Assembly: GCA_031367895.1 (NCBI GenBank)
Contig: JANLQP010000319.1
Location: 1 to 23,532, forward strand
Reading direction: 5' to 3'
DNA length: 23,532 nucleotides
From: Ga0077555 sp031367895
GTDB taxonomy: Bacteria > Pseudomonadota > Alphaproteobacteria > Rhizobiales > Hyphomicrobiaceae
The notes under the pieces were generated by a model. The model was given only the letters and a program-made list of their open reading frames with translations. It was not told the DNA's origin and did no database searches. Made by a program: the position numbers and the translations under genes. Positions 1 to 7,475 of this stretch are shown in pieces; within the stretch, counting starts at the first letter, position 1, and every line of letters starts with the position of its first letter.

Positions 1-1174
1 CCTTCTGCTTCTCGCGTTCACGCTTTCTGATCGCTGTCAGTTCGGGATCCATCTTATCGAAGGCGATCAGCGGCGCGACAGCACGGAAAATGCGGTTGCT
101 CACCGGCCCGCGATGGCGGAAGTAGACCCAGAGTTTGTCGAGGCCACTGCCGAGTTTCACCTTTTGCGCGTATGCGGTTTGGCCGGACTGGAACCGCGTC
201 GCCCCACGCGCCAGCGCGAACCGGACGCCCTCCATCCAGGCCAGGAAGAACAGGTTGTAATCGCGGCCGATCGGATACCGCATGCCCCAGAACTTGTCGA
301 TAATCCGGTCCTTCTCGATGAACATCAGCTTGAATGCCAGCAGCTTGCCATCGACGCGGCACAGGATGCAGGCCGCGCGCTCGCCGAGCCCTTCCATCAC
401 GCGCCGGAAGTAGGCCGGCGACAGTTGCTCGAAGTCACCGTAGTCGAACCGGCTGTTCTTGCGCGTTTCTTCATAAAGTTCGAAGATCTGCTGCTCGAGC
501 CCGGCGATCGAGCTTACGGTTTCCAACTCGACTTTCGGCGCTGCCTTTAGCTTGCGCCGCAACGTTGAGCGATTGTTCGCCGACAAGCTCTGCACATACT
601 CGGCTTCGGTCTTGAAAGGAAGATCGAGCACGCAGACCGGCAAGCTGGCAATGCGCGAAAAGCCTGCGTCCGAGATGACGGCCTGCAGCGGCCCCAGTTC
701 GCGGTCGGCTAGGTCCTTGATCGCCAGCAGCGGAATGCGATCCGTCTTGGCCTTGGCGTCGAGACCGGCGAGCAGCACCCCAAGCGCCGTCTGCCGCTCG
801 GGCGTTGAGAGCGCCGCATCGAAGCCGAGATGGCAGCGGTCGGCAACCGGCGAACCGAGCCCCATGACCGGCAAGCTGACGAGTCGCGGCATCGTGCGAT
901 GCAGCCAGTCGCCAAGCGGTCGCCAGCGGCCTTGTAGCGGCGTATCCAGGCGATAGGTGACGTGGAAGACCGGCGCAGCCGCAACGATGCGCCCATGCTG
1001 GCGAACGGCTGCTGCTTCGAACCGGAAGCCAGGCGGCGGGGCGCCTTCTACCGCCGCATAATACGCATGACCTTCGGCATCGTCCGGAAACAGGCGGGTC
1101 CAATCCGCCTCGGGGACTGCAGTCACGCCGGAAAAGTGCTCATAGCTGAATTCGGGAACAGGGGCGCATGCCAT
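1..1174 (-). CDS. GNAT/FemABX-like (BioF2-type) N-acetyltransferase, C-terminus cut by window edge
   Basis: About 390 codons read open on the minus strand from ATG 1174 to the left edge with no stop, so the C-terminus is missing. The N-terminus is MACAPVPEFSYEHFSGV. The second half looks like the acyltransferase domain of the Acetyltransf_6/FemABX superfamily: a basic patch NNRSTLRRKLKA near residue 200, a beta-strand pair CRVDGKLLAFKLMF near 271-284, then FFLAWMEGVRFALARGATRF and FQSGQTAYAQKVKLGS near 327-342. It should transfer an acyl or aminoacyl group to an amine; the substrate cannot be read. GGAG lies 9 nt before ATG 1174; an in-frame GTG at 1189 is a weaker alternative. It follows the alpha/beta hydrolase by 88 bp on the same strand, probably in one operon. 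Family call fairly sure, role unknown. Confidence 0.8.
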   Translation of the reverse strand, partial: MACAPVPEFSYEHFSGVTAVPEADWTRLFPDDAEGHAYYAAVEGAPPPGFRFEAAAVRQHGRIVAAAPVFHVTYRLDTPLQGRWRPLGDWLHRTMPRLVSLPVMGLGSPVADRCHLGFDAALSTPERQTALGVLLAGLDAKAKTDRIPLLAIKDLADRELGPLQAVISDAGFSRIASLPVCVLDLPFKTEAEYVQSLSANNRSTLRRKLKAAPKVELETVSSIAGLEQQIFELYEETRKNSRFDYGDFEQLSPAYFRRVMEGLGERAACILCRVDGKLLAFKLMFIEKDRIIDKFWGMRYPIGRDYNLFFLAWMEGVRFALARGATRFQSGQTAYAQKVKLGSGLDKLWVYFRHRGPVSNRIFRAVAPLIAFDKMDPELTAIRKREREKQK

Positions 1175-1262
1175 CCTTGCGCGCTCCACGCGGTTCGAAC
1201 ACAGGTTGGCAGCAAACGCGATCGATCTACCCCTTGACATTCGCGGCATCAGATCAAGAACT

Positions 1263-2120
1263 CTACTCGGCGGCAATAATCTTGAGGGGCTCGACCGGCG
1301 CAGCAACTGCGGCGGTTTCAGCAACGAGACCATGCGCGAACTCGACCGACCGGTCGACGACGACCATGCGTTGCCGGTCGAGTGTGATGATATGGTAGCT
1401 ATCGTCGAGCACCGCCACGTCGACGCGGCCTGCAAGCTTGCGCTGCAGATAGTAGGCATTGTCGATATCGGCGATGTCGTCGTGCCGCGGATGAATGATC
1501 AGCGCCGGCGTCGTGATCTTGGGGAGTTCACGCCTTACGACGGCCACCAGACTATTGAAGTGCGCAAAAGAGCGCAGCGGCGTCGAGAACACCCCCGCGG
1601 CGGAACTGTCGCCGGATAGCATGCTGTTGACGACAAAGGCGCGGATGCGCTCGTCCTTGATGCCGTAAGGCTCATGTTCCTTGAGATTGATCTCGAGCTT
1701 CAGCGGTGTCGGGCGCACGAAGCGCATCAATCCCGCATACCAGGGCATCGACCAGCCATTGAGCCACAACGTCGGCGCATAAAGCGCGAGACCGTGCACC
1801 TCAGCAGGCCGGTTGTGCGCCAGATGAAGTGCCAGGATACCGCCCATCGACAGCCCGCCGGCAATGACGATATCACAGTGTCGTTTCAGGCGATCGTGGG
1901 CTGCCTCGACGCTGGCGTACCAATCCCGCCAAGTGGAGGTCCGCAGGTCCTCGACGCTCGAGCAGTGGCCAGCCAGCTGGCAGCAATAGACCGTGAAGCC
2001 TGCCCGCGCGAGCCCTTGCGCGACGAAACGCAGTTCCACTGGTGTCCCGCCGAGGCCATGGATCAGCAGGAACCCAACCCGCCCGCCTGCATGGAACATG
2101 CTTCTATCGTTTGGCATCAT
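1263..2120 (-). CDS. Alpha/beta hydrolase (Est30 carboxylesterase / monoglyceride-lipase-like)
   Basis: This 285-residue cytosolic protein has a full alpha/beta-hydrolase core and no signal peptide. The oxyanion motif HGLGGTP is at 21-27, the nucleophile elbow GGLSMGG at 88-94 (Ser91), the acid in HPRHDD at 210-215 (Asp214) and the base in DDSYHIITLD at 239-248 (His243). The HGLGGTP start and the Ser-Asp-His spacing fit the Est30-like carboxylesterases, which cut esters of medium-length acyl chains. That is family knowledge; the substrate here is unknown. The start MMPND has GGAAA about 10 nt upstream. Just upstream lie a perfect inverted repeat (2160-2188) and a decayed transporter gene. The GNAT gene follows on the same strand, so an acyl-modification role in one pathway is a reasonable inference. 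Confidence 0.88.
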   Translation of the reverse strand: MMPNDRSMFHAGGRVGFLLIHGLGGTPVELRFVAQGLARAGFTVYCCQLAGHCSSVEDLRTSTWRDWYASVEAAHDRLKRHCDIVIAGGLSMGGILALHLAHNRPAEVHGLALYAPTLWLNGWSMPWYAGLMRFVRPTPLKLEINLKEHEPYGIKDERIRAFVVNSMLSGDSSAAGVFSTPLRSFAHFNSLVAVVRRELPKITTPALIIHPRHDDIADIDNAYYLQRKLAGRVDVAVLDDSYHIITLDRQRMVVVDRSVEFAHGLVAETAAVAAPVEPLKIIAAE

Positions 2121-2159
2121 TGTTTAAGCTTTTCCGCATCTTACGGCGTTTAATTCTTT

Positions 2160-2188
2160 GGCGACGGTAGCATTAAGATACCGTCGCC
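2160..2188. repeat. Perfect 10-bp inverted repeat upstream of the hydrolase gene
   Basis: The arms GGCGACGGTA (2160-2169) and TACCGTCGCC (2179-2188) are perfect complements around a 9-nt loop. The element lies 40 bp upstream of the hydrolase start at 2120, at the very end of the decayed transporter. On the minus strand it is followed by an A/T-rich stretch without a clear T-run, so it may be an operator or an RNA stem rather than a standard terminator. Confidence 0.6.
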
Positions 2189-2189
2189 G

Positions 2190-2619
2190 CCAGCGACCGA
2201 CGCAAACTTGATCGTCACCCACCCGGTCCTGCCAATTGTTGGCTGGACAACAACCCGCCGAGAAACCACCGGCCGGCGAGTGCACGCGCAGAAAGTTCAG
2301 ACTGGCGATCGGAAACGCGGTGGATATCAGCACTCGAGCCAAAATCCGCAGCAAACCACGGTTTCGACAGCGAAGGTCGCAAGCCCGTCAAGCAACCACC
2401 GATTGCCCAAGACTTCGGCGACTTTTCCCGTCATTCCTGTGACCGCCCACTGGTCTGCGAAACTTTACCGGCACCGATCTTGACCAACATCTGACCGCCC
2501 ACATCGCAACCGATCGACAGCGCGAACAGAACCACCACCAGTGTCAATCGCCCCTCACCGAACTTCACAAATCGCATCGGCTGCATTGCTGGCACGACGA
2601 CGCTCCCACCCCGCCTCAA
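2190..2619 (-). pseudogene. Decayed EamA/DMT-type (ArnE/EmrE-size) transporter
   Basis: No single frame spans this stretch, but pieces of a four-helix DMT-superfamily protein appear in order in different minus-strand frames. First comes a helix ending SIGCDVGGQMLVKIGA (frame stops at 2431), like the GQLLLKLGA motif of small DMT proteins. Next is LGNRWLLDGLATFAVETVV in a second frame (2431-2327). Then LISTAFPIASLNF (about 2354-2295), like the conserved PLS.AYP..SLN helix, and ALAGRWFLGGLLSSQQLAG in another frame (stop at 2215). Last is a WVTIKFASVAGG tail. The remnants cover about the whole length of a 110-130-residue protein, with several frameshifts. It lies between the aminotransferase and the hydrolase on the same strand, so it was probably the pathway's exporter or flippase-like member. 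Sequencing errors are unlikely because the neighbours are clean. Confidence 0.68.
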
Positions 2620-2646
2620 CCCTCAACGCCCACCAAGGTTTCCCGG

Positions 2647-4056
2647 TCACGCTTTCGCGACCCGCTGCAGCAGCTGATCGAGCAGCTTCATCGCCAGTTC
2701 CATCTCCGAACGCGACATGTGCAGATTCGGAGCCAGCGTCACAACGTTTTTGTAGTAGCCTCCGATGTCGAGCACGAGGCCGTATGTGCGGCCATCGACG
2801 ACCATGTCAGCCTTCATTGCCTCATCCACCATGAGATCGGTCAGGCGCTTCGACGGCGTGAAGCTGTCATGCGCCTCGCAGATTTCCATGCGCAAAGCCA
2901 TGCCCAAACCGTCGACGTCGCCGACGATCTTGTAGCGCCGCTTGAGATCCTTGAGGCCCTCGAGAAGGAAAGCGCCCTTCTCCATGACCATGCTCTCGTA
3001 GTCGGTCTCCTGCATCATCTTCATCGCTTCGAGCGCAACGCCGGTACCCATCGGGTTGGCATTGAATGTCGAATGCGTCGAGCCGACCGGGAAAATCTGC
3101 GGATTGATCAACTCTTCGCGCGCCCAAAGGCCCGAGAGCGGATTGAGACCATTGGTGATCGCTTTGCCGAACACGATGATATCGGGGCTGACGCCAAAAT
3201 GCTCGATCGACCAGAGCTTGCCGGTCCGGTAGAAGCCCATCTGGATCTCGTCGACCACCATCAGGATGCCGTGCTGATCGAGAACCCTCTTCAATCCCTT
3301 GAAGAAGTTTATCGGCGGCAGGACGTAGCCGCCGGTGCCCTGCAGCGGCTCGACGTAAAACGCCGCGTATTCAGCCTCGCCGACCTTTGGATCCCAGACG
3401 CCGTAATATTCGGTCTCGAACAGGCGGGCGAACTGGGCCACGCAGTGCTCGCCGTACTCTTCCTTCGTCATCCCCTTTGGGCCGCGGAAGTGGTACGGGA
3501 ACGGAATGAACTGCGCGCGATCACCGAAGTGTCCGTAACGGCGGCGGTAGCGGTAGGACGACGTGATCGAAGAAGCACCCAAGGTGCGGCCGTGATAACC
3601 GCCCTCGAAGGCGAACATCAGGCTCTTGCCCTTCTTGAAGTTGCGCACGATTTTCAGGCTGTCTTCGATCGCCTGCGCGCCGCCGACATTGAAATGTACG
3701 CGCCCCTTGTTGCCGAATTTCTGCTCGGCGTCGCGGGCGATGATCGTCGCGAGTTCGATCTTCTCGCGGTGCAAGTATTGTGACGCCACCTGCGGCAGCG
3801 TGTCGAGCTGCCGGCGAACGGCGTTGTTCAAGCGCTCGTTGCGGTAGCCGAAGTTGACGGCCGAGTACCACATCTGCAAGTCGAGAAACTCCCGCCCAGC
3901 GCTGTCGTACATGAACGAGCCTTCGCAGCCCGTGAAGATTTTTGCGGGGGTGGTATAGTGAACGGTGTCACCGTGCGAGCAGTACTGCGCCTCGAGCGCG
4001 AGCAGCGCTTCATCGGACATCGCGGCGTCGTCCTTCCAGAGCAGCGACTTATCCAT
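2647..4056 (-). CDS. Class III PLP-dependent aminotransferase
   Basis: The 469-residue product is full length for fold-type I, class III aminotransferases (ornithine, 4-aminobutyrate and diaminobutyrate aminotransferase relatives). Visible landmarks are the phosphate-binding region FNVGGAQAIEDSLKI (122-136), the EGGYHGRT loop (151-158), the cofactor-pyridine aspartate in MVVDEIQMGF (Asp269, Gln272) and the Schiff-base lysine in VFGKAITNGLNP (Lys298). It exchanges an amino group between an omega- or alpha-amino donor and a keto or aldehyde acceptor in the cytosol; the substrate is not readable. Its ATG follows the phosphatase stop codon by only 3 bp, so the two are almost certainly co-translated. 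A decayed DMT transporter follows after 27 bp. It is not close to glutamate-1-semialdehyde aminomutase by motif, so I leave the gene unnamed. Confidence 0.93.
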   Translation of the reverse strand: MDKSLLWKDDAAMSDEALLALEAQYCSHGDTVHYTTPAKIFTGCEGSFMYDSAGREFLDLQMWYSAVNFGYRNERLNNAVRRQLDTLPQVASQYLHREKIELATIIARDAEQKFGNKGRVHFNVGGAQAIEDSLKIVRNFKKGKSLMFAFEGGYHGRTLGASSITSSYRYRRRYGHFGDRAQFIPFPYHFRGPKGMTKEEYGEHCVAQFARLFETEYYGVWDPKVGEAEYAAFYVEPLQGTGGYVLPPINFFKGLKRVLDQHGILMVVDEIQMGFYRTGKLWSIEHFGVSPDIIVFGKAITNGLNPLSGLWAREELINPQIFPVGSTHSTFNANPMGTGVALEAMKMMQETDYESMVMEKGAFLLEGLKDLKRRYKIVGDVDGLGMALRMEICEAHDSFTPSKRLTDLMVDEAMKADMVVDGRTYGLVLDIGGYYKNVVTLAPNLHMSRSEMELAMKLLDQLLQRVAKA

Positions 4057-4059
4057 GAA

Positions 4060-4755
4060 TTACTCGTCCCTTCGCGCAAAGACGCCACTGTTGGCAGCGG
4101 CGTGCTCTTCCAGCCAGCCCGCAAGGTGAGCCGTCGCTTCGCTAAAGCCATTGAACGTAAAGTGCGGCAAATCTTTGGACCGGCAGTGCCGCGCAAGCGG
4201 CCCTTTAGCCAGAACCAGATCGGCCTGCTCCGCAACACAGTAGTCAGATCGTCCGTCCCCGACCACGATCCGGATCTGACCAACGGCAGCCTCGGCGAAC
4301 TGACACTTGCAGTTACCCGAGAGTGCACGGCAATCGCTACGCGAATTGGGGAACGTCAATCGCCATCGGTCGTCGCCGACCCAAGCCAGGTGATTGGCGT
4401 AAATCGGCAGGTCGAGCCCAGCGCGAGTAAGCACCGACCGAACCGTGCGATCGAGACCATCGGACACGACGGTCGTAGCATAGCCTTGCTCGTCGCAGAG
4501 ATCGATGAACGCTGGAAAATCCGGATCGATATCTATCCGGGAGACGAAGTCGTCCAGCTCTGCTGGCGTCGCCCGCACAAGGTCGATCTGGCGGACGAGG
4601 CACTCACGTGAGCCGATCTCGCCGGACTTCCATTGCTCCTCGATGTCGAGCCAGCCCTTATCGGCGAAGCGTTCCAACAGCAGGTCCGTGGTGTCAACCG
4701 GGGCTATTGTCCCGTCGAAGTCCACGAAGACGTGGCATTTCAGGTTCAAAGTCAA
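4060..4755 (-). CDS. HAD-IB family phosphatase, MtnX-like
   Basis: This 231-residue protein carries the four HAD motifs. Motif I is VDFDGTIAP with nucleophile Asp12 and acid/base Asp14; motif II is VVSDG (Ser98); the motif III lysine lies in the Cys-rich GNCKC (Lys150); motif IV is GDGRSDYC (Asp167, Asp171). The GDGRSDYCVAEQADLVLAKG block and TTDLLLERFA are typical of MtnX-like subclass IB phosphatases (phosphoserine phosphatase fold). True MtnX acts in methionine salvage, but no other salvage genes are here, so the substrate is open. TTG 4755 is chosen because GGAG sits 7 nt before it and the first beta-strand starts directly after. It leads the minus-strand cluster and is followed after 3 bp by the aminotransferase, which suggests dephosphorylation and transamination of the same small molecule. 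Confidence 0.88.
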   Translation of the reverse strand: MTLNLKCHVFVDFDGTIAPVDTTDLLLERFADKGWLDIEEQWKSGEIGSRECLVRQIDLVRATPAELDDFVSRIDIDPDFPAFIDLCDEQGYATTVVSDGLDRTVRSVLTRAGLDLPIYANHLAWVGDDRWRLTFPNSRSDCRALSGNCKCQFAEAAVGQIRIVVGDGRSDYCVAEQADLVLAKGPLARHCRSKDLPHFTFNGFSEATAHLAGWLEEHAAANSGVFARRDE

Positions 4756-5082
4756 CGGCTCGCTCCAACTTGTTCGGCGTTGAAGTTTGTTTCAGGAGCA
4801 ACTCAAGCTCGACTGTTCATATCGCCTCGTCGCAGCACGGCAACCGAAGCCCGCGGGCCTAGTTAACGTATACGCCGAGGCGCCTCCCAACGAACAGCCC
4901 AACTCATTGCTTCACCAAGTCCGCAAGTGTCGCACATCGCCACGTTGCCGCTTGAACGTCAACGACCAAGGCGAATTAGTCGCGGAAATGCAGTCGTTAA
5001 CTGAGGATATGTGGCAATTGTGCCGGTGCAGAACTAGCGTGGGTATTCACAAATTCGATAACGAATTCGCGATCAGCAGTGG
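4756..5082. other. Intergenic region between HAD operon and ABC permease
   Basis: No convincing gene is visible in these 327 bp, and the stretch is less GC-rich than its neighbours. It must contain the 3' end of the ABC operon and the promoter of the phosphatase-aminotransferase operon, both read on the minus strand. A small dyad AATTCG-ATAA-CGAATT lies at 5052-5067, just after the permease stop, but no T-run follows, so a terminator is only possible. I found no convincing -35/-10 pair. Confidence 0.45.
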
Positions 5083-6174
5083 TTAGTTCTGCATGCCCCA
5101 TTTGCGAACTGTGGCGGCCTCGATCTTCTTGAAGATCAGGTTCTCGACCAACAGACCGATGATGATCACCATCAACAGTCCAGCGTAAACGCTCGGAATC
5201 TCGAGTTGGTTCTTGCTCTCGTAGATGAACCATCCAAGCCCGCCCTGCCCCGATGACGCACCGAACACGAGTTCTGCCGCGATCAGGGTACGCCAAGCAA
5301 ACGCCCAGCCGATCTTCAAGCCTGTGAGAATCGACGGAAAAGCAGCTGGGATCAATATCTTGCACACGTAGGAGATGCCGCTCAGACCGTAGTTGCGCCC
5401 CACCATACGCATGGTGTTCGAGACAGACTTGAACCCGGAATGCGTGTTGAGTGCGACCGCCCAGAGCACCGAGTGAACGAGTACGAAGATGATCGACTTG
5501 TCGCCAAGCCCGAACCAAATCAACGCCAGCGGCAAGAGAGCGATCGCTGGCAATGGGTTGAGCATCGCCGTCATGGTCTCGAGGAAATCGTTGCCGATCG
5601 TCGTCAGGATCGCCAGCGTGGTCATGATCGCGGCGAGAAACAGGCCTGTACCATAGCCCTGCAGCAGCAATCGAACGGTGTTCGCACCCTTGTAGAGCAA
5701 TTCACCACTGATCAGCGCATCCCAGAGCGCGCCGAGCGTAACCGTAAACAATGGCACGAGCAGCGGACGCGGCTCGCACTTGCCGCCGCTTATGGTCTGC
5801 GCGCCCTTGTAGATGATCCACGGCAGAGTCAGCACAACCTCGCCGAGCCACAGCAACCAGTTGACGAGGCCGATACCGAATGCTGCAACCCAGTTCAGGC
5901 CCATCGGCAGGCCGACCGACAAGTTGGTCGGCACCTTTACCTGCCCCGTGAAATCGATGACGTTCATGCAGCTGGCATAACCCTGCCACGCCAGCGCCAG
6001 CAGCGACACGATCAGCAGCTTGCGAACCCACGCCTTGTTGTACACCGTCTCGAACACGGTCAGCGGCTTCTCGACGACGCCGAAGTCTCCGCCCTCGCGA
6101 ACGGTATCGCGCAGATACTCCGCCCGCTGCAGATGGCCGAGTTGGCTCACTTGACGCTTGGTTGTTTCAGACAT
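5083..6174 (-). CDS. NitT/TauT/SsuC-type ABC transporter permease with long N-terminal extension
   Basis: With the start at ATG 6174 the protein has 363 residues. GGGAGG lies 9 nt upstream, and the frame overlaps the ATPase stop by 8 bp. The C-terminal part (about 150-355) is a BPD_transp_1 domain: LWDALISGELLYKGANTVRLL, then PLPAIALLPLALIWFGLG (207-224), the EAA-like coupling loop with LIPAAFPSILTGLKIGWAF (274-292) and GGLGWFIYES (311-320). These features match the nitrate/taurine/sulfonate permease family. Residues 1-150 are extra and include about three more hydrophobic segments (near 52-68, 93-111 and 112-125); relatives such as SsuC and TauC have about 250-280 residues. Translational coupling pairs it with the upstream ATPase. 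Substrate unknown; no intact periplasmic binding protein is nearby. Confidence 0.92.
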   Translation of the reverse strand: MSETTKRQVSQLGHLQRAEYLRDTVREGGDFGVVEKPLTVFETVYNKAWVRKLLIVSLLALAWQGYASCMNVIDFTGQVKVPTNLSVGLPMGLNWVAAFGIGLVNWLLWLGEVVLTLPWIIYKGAQTISGGKCEPRPLLVPLFTVTLGALWDALISGELLYKGANTVRLLLQGYGTGLFLAAIMTTLAILTTIGNDFLETMTAMLNPLPAIALLPLALIWFGLGDKSIIFVLVHSVLWAVALNTHSGFKSVSNTMRMVGRNYGLSGISYVCKILIPAAFPSILTGLKIGWAFAWRTLIAAELVFGASSGQGGLGWFIYESKNQLEIPSVYAGLLMVIIIGLLVENLIFKKIEAATVRKWGMQN

Positions 6175-6967
6175 GGGGGTGGACCTCCCGCTCTTCGACT
6201 TTGTCGGCAAAGAGCATGTTGTGGATCTTGGTCGACAGCGGCTCGCCGCTCTGCGGATCGATGGGATCGGAGCCGTCGCTGTTCATCTCGGCCTTGACCT
6301 GGCCGGGGTGCGGGGACAGCAGCAGAATGCGATTGCCGATCAGCACCGCCTCGGGGATAGAGTGCGTGACGAACAACACCGTGAACTTGGTGTCTTCCCA
6401 CAGCTGCAGCAGCTCGTCCTGCATCTTCCGCCGCGTCAACGCGTCCAGCGCGGCAAACGGCTCGTCCATCAAAAGAATATCCGGCTCCATGGCCATGGCG
6501 CGAGCAATGGCAACGCGCTGTTTCATGCCGCCCGAGAGGGTATGCGGGTAGGCGTCCGCGAACTTGCCAAGGTTGACCTTCCCGATATACTGCATCGCCT
6601 TTTCCTCGGCGGCCTTACCCTTGAGCTTGCCAGACGACTCGAGCGCGAACATCACGTTCTTTTTGACCGTCTTCCAGGGCAGCAGCTGATCGAATTCCTG
6701 AAAAACCATGCAGCGGTCCGGCCCCGGCTTGCGGATGACCTGGCCTTTGAGCTTCATGCTGCCCTCGGTCGGGGTCATGTAACCGCCAACCGCCTTCAAC
6801 AGGGTCGACTTCCCGCAGCCAGACGGACCGAGGAGCACAAACCGGTCGGACGGCAGCACGTCGAAGCTCACGCGGTATGTGGCAGTGACCAGGTGCTGCT
6901 TCGTCTTGTACTGCAGCGTCACGCCGTCCACCTGCAGCAGCGGGGTGTTCTTGATGCTCATATCCAC
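6167..6967 (-). CDS. NitT/TauT/SsuB-type ABC transporter ATP-binding protein
   Basis: The 266-residue ATPase has every ABC motif: Walker A GPSGCGKST (47-55), Q-loop FQEFDQLLPW (89-98), signature LSGGMKQR (144-151), Walker B ILLMDEPFAALD (164-175) and switch histidine in VTHS (His202). The FQEFDQLLPWKTV Q-loop and the short length place it with the SsuB/TauB/NrtD group, which energises uptake of sulfonates, nitrate, pyrimidine precursors or aromatic acids. Its stop overlaps the permease start by 8 bp. A TGA-ended C-terminal stretch after about residue 225 carries no recognisable regulatory domain. A binding-protein gene normally precedes or follows this pair; here only a signal-peptide-like relic is visible upstream (7057-7143). 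Substrate not assignable. Confidence 0.94.
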   Translation of the reverse strand: MDMSIKNTPLLQVDGVTLQYKTKQHLVTATYRVSFDVLPSDRFVLLGPSGCGKSTLLKAVGGYMTPTEGSMKLKGQVIRKPGPDRCMVFQEFDQLLPWKTVKKNVMFALESSGKLKGKAAEEKAMQYIGKVNLGKFADAYPHTLSGGMKQRVAIARAMAMEPDILLMDEPFAALDALTRRKMQDELLQLWEDTKFTVLFVTHSIPEAVLIGNRILLLSPHPGQVKAEMNSDGSDPIDPQSGEPLSTKIHNMLFADKVEEREVHPHV

Positions 6968-7475
6968 GCACGCTCCTCCCGAACCCGGCTGCCCAGCGCA
7001 GTCCGGACACGCTTGTCCCCGTTATTTTCCCCGTCAATACCACGCAGCAACGGAAATCAAAGGTCCGCTGCAGCGCAGGTAGCATCAGTCGCAGCATCGG
7101 CTACGGCGAAAGCGGCGACGAAACTCAGTCAGATGGCTCTCATGGCGTCCTCTGCCGTGCCCAGGCAGCGGTTGCGACAGATTGTCGACAGCAACTTGAT
7201 TGTTGATGCCGCCCCAAGCGACAGGCACTTGACGGACCCAGATGTCCGGACCGTCCGCCGCTCATTTTGAGCTCCGTTTGTTCGCAAGATACCCTTTTGC
7301 ATTTACCGTGCAGCAGCATTTTCTTCACGCCGAATGTAACACGCCACGATTTGGTCATGCCAACGCTTGAACGCTGGTCATGCGAAATTGCTTCGCCTGC
7401 AGTGGCGTCTCGCAATTACTTGGCAATTCGCTTATGTAGTTGATTGCCCCCGTGAACAGGAATTGGCCGCCGCGC
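6968..7475. other. Divergent intergenic region upstream of ABC ATPase and aat
   Basis: About 500 bp lie between two divergently transcribed units. No intact gene is supported on either strand. A degraded signal-peptide-like stretch occupies 7057-7143 (minus). The palindrome GTCCGGAC sits near 7001, about 35 bp upstream of the ATPase start. The part from about 7270 to 7475 is less GC-rich and probably holds the aat promoter, but I see no clear -35/-10 pair. Confidence 0.45.
7057..7143 (-). pseudogene. Possible signal-peptide relic of a lost ABC substrate-binding protein
   Basis: An ATG at 7143 has a good ribosome-binding site (AGAGGA, 4 nt upstream). It reads MRAI, an in-frame TGA, then LSFVAAFAVADAATDATCAAADL and a second TGA. 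Short basic N-terminus, hydrophobic core and an AADL-like processing site are what one expects of an exported binding protein, and the position directly upstream of the ABC ATPase is the usual place for that gene. Everything after the signal is missing. The reading is suggestive only: 28 codons could resemble a signal peptide by chance in alanine-rich, high-GC DNA. Confidence 0.25.

Noticed and set aside
471..1103. 210-codon minus-strand open frame
   Set aside because: It is a shifted frame of the GNAT gene, which reads open through the same DNA with a clear domain pattern.
2719..3783. 354-codon open frame on the plus strand
   Set aside because: It is antisense to the aminotransferase, which has all its catalytic motifs; the plus-strand product has no recognisable domain.
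4060..4755. Naming the HAD protein mtnX
   Set aside because: No other methionine-salvage gene is present, and the neighbour is an unrelated aminotransferase, so only MtnX-like is supported.
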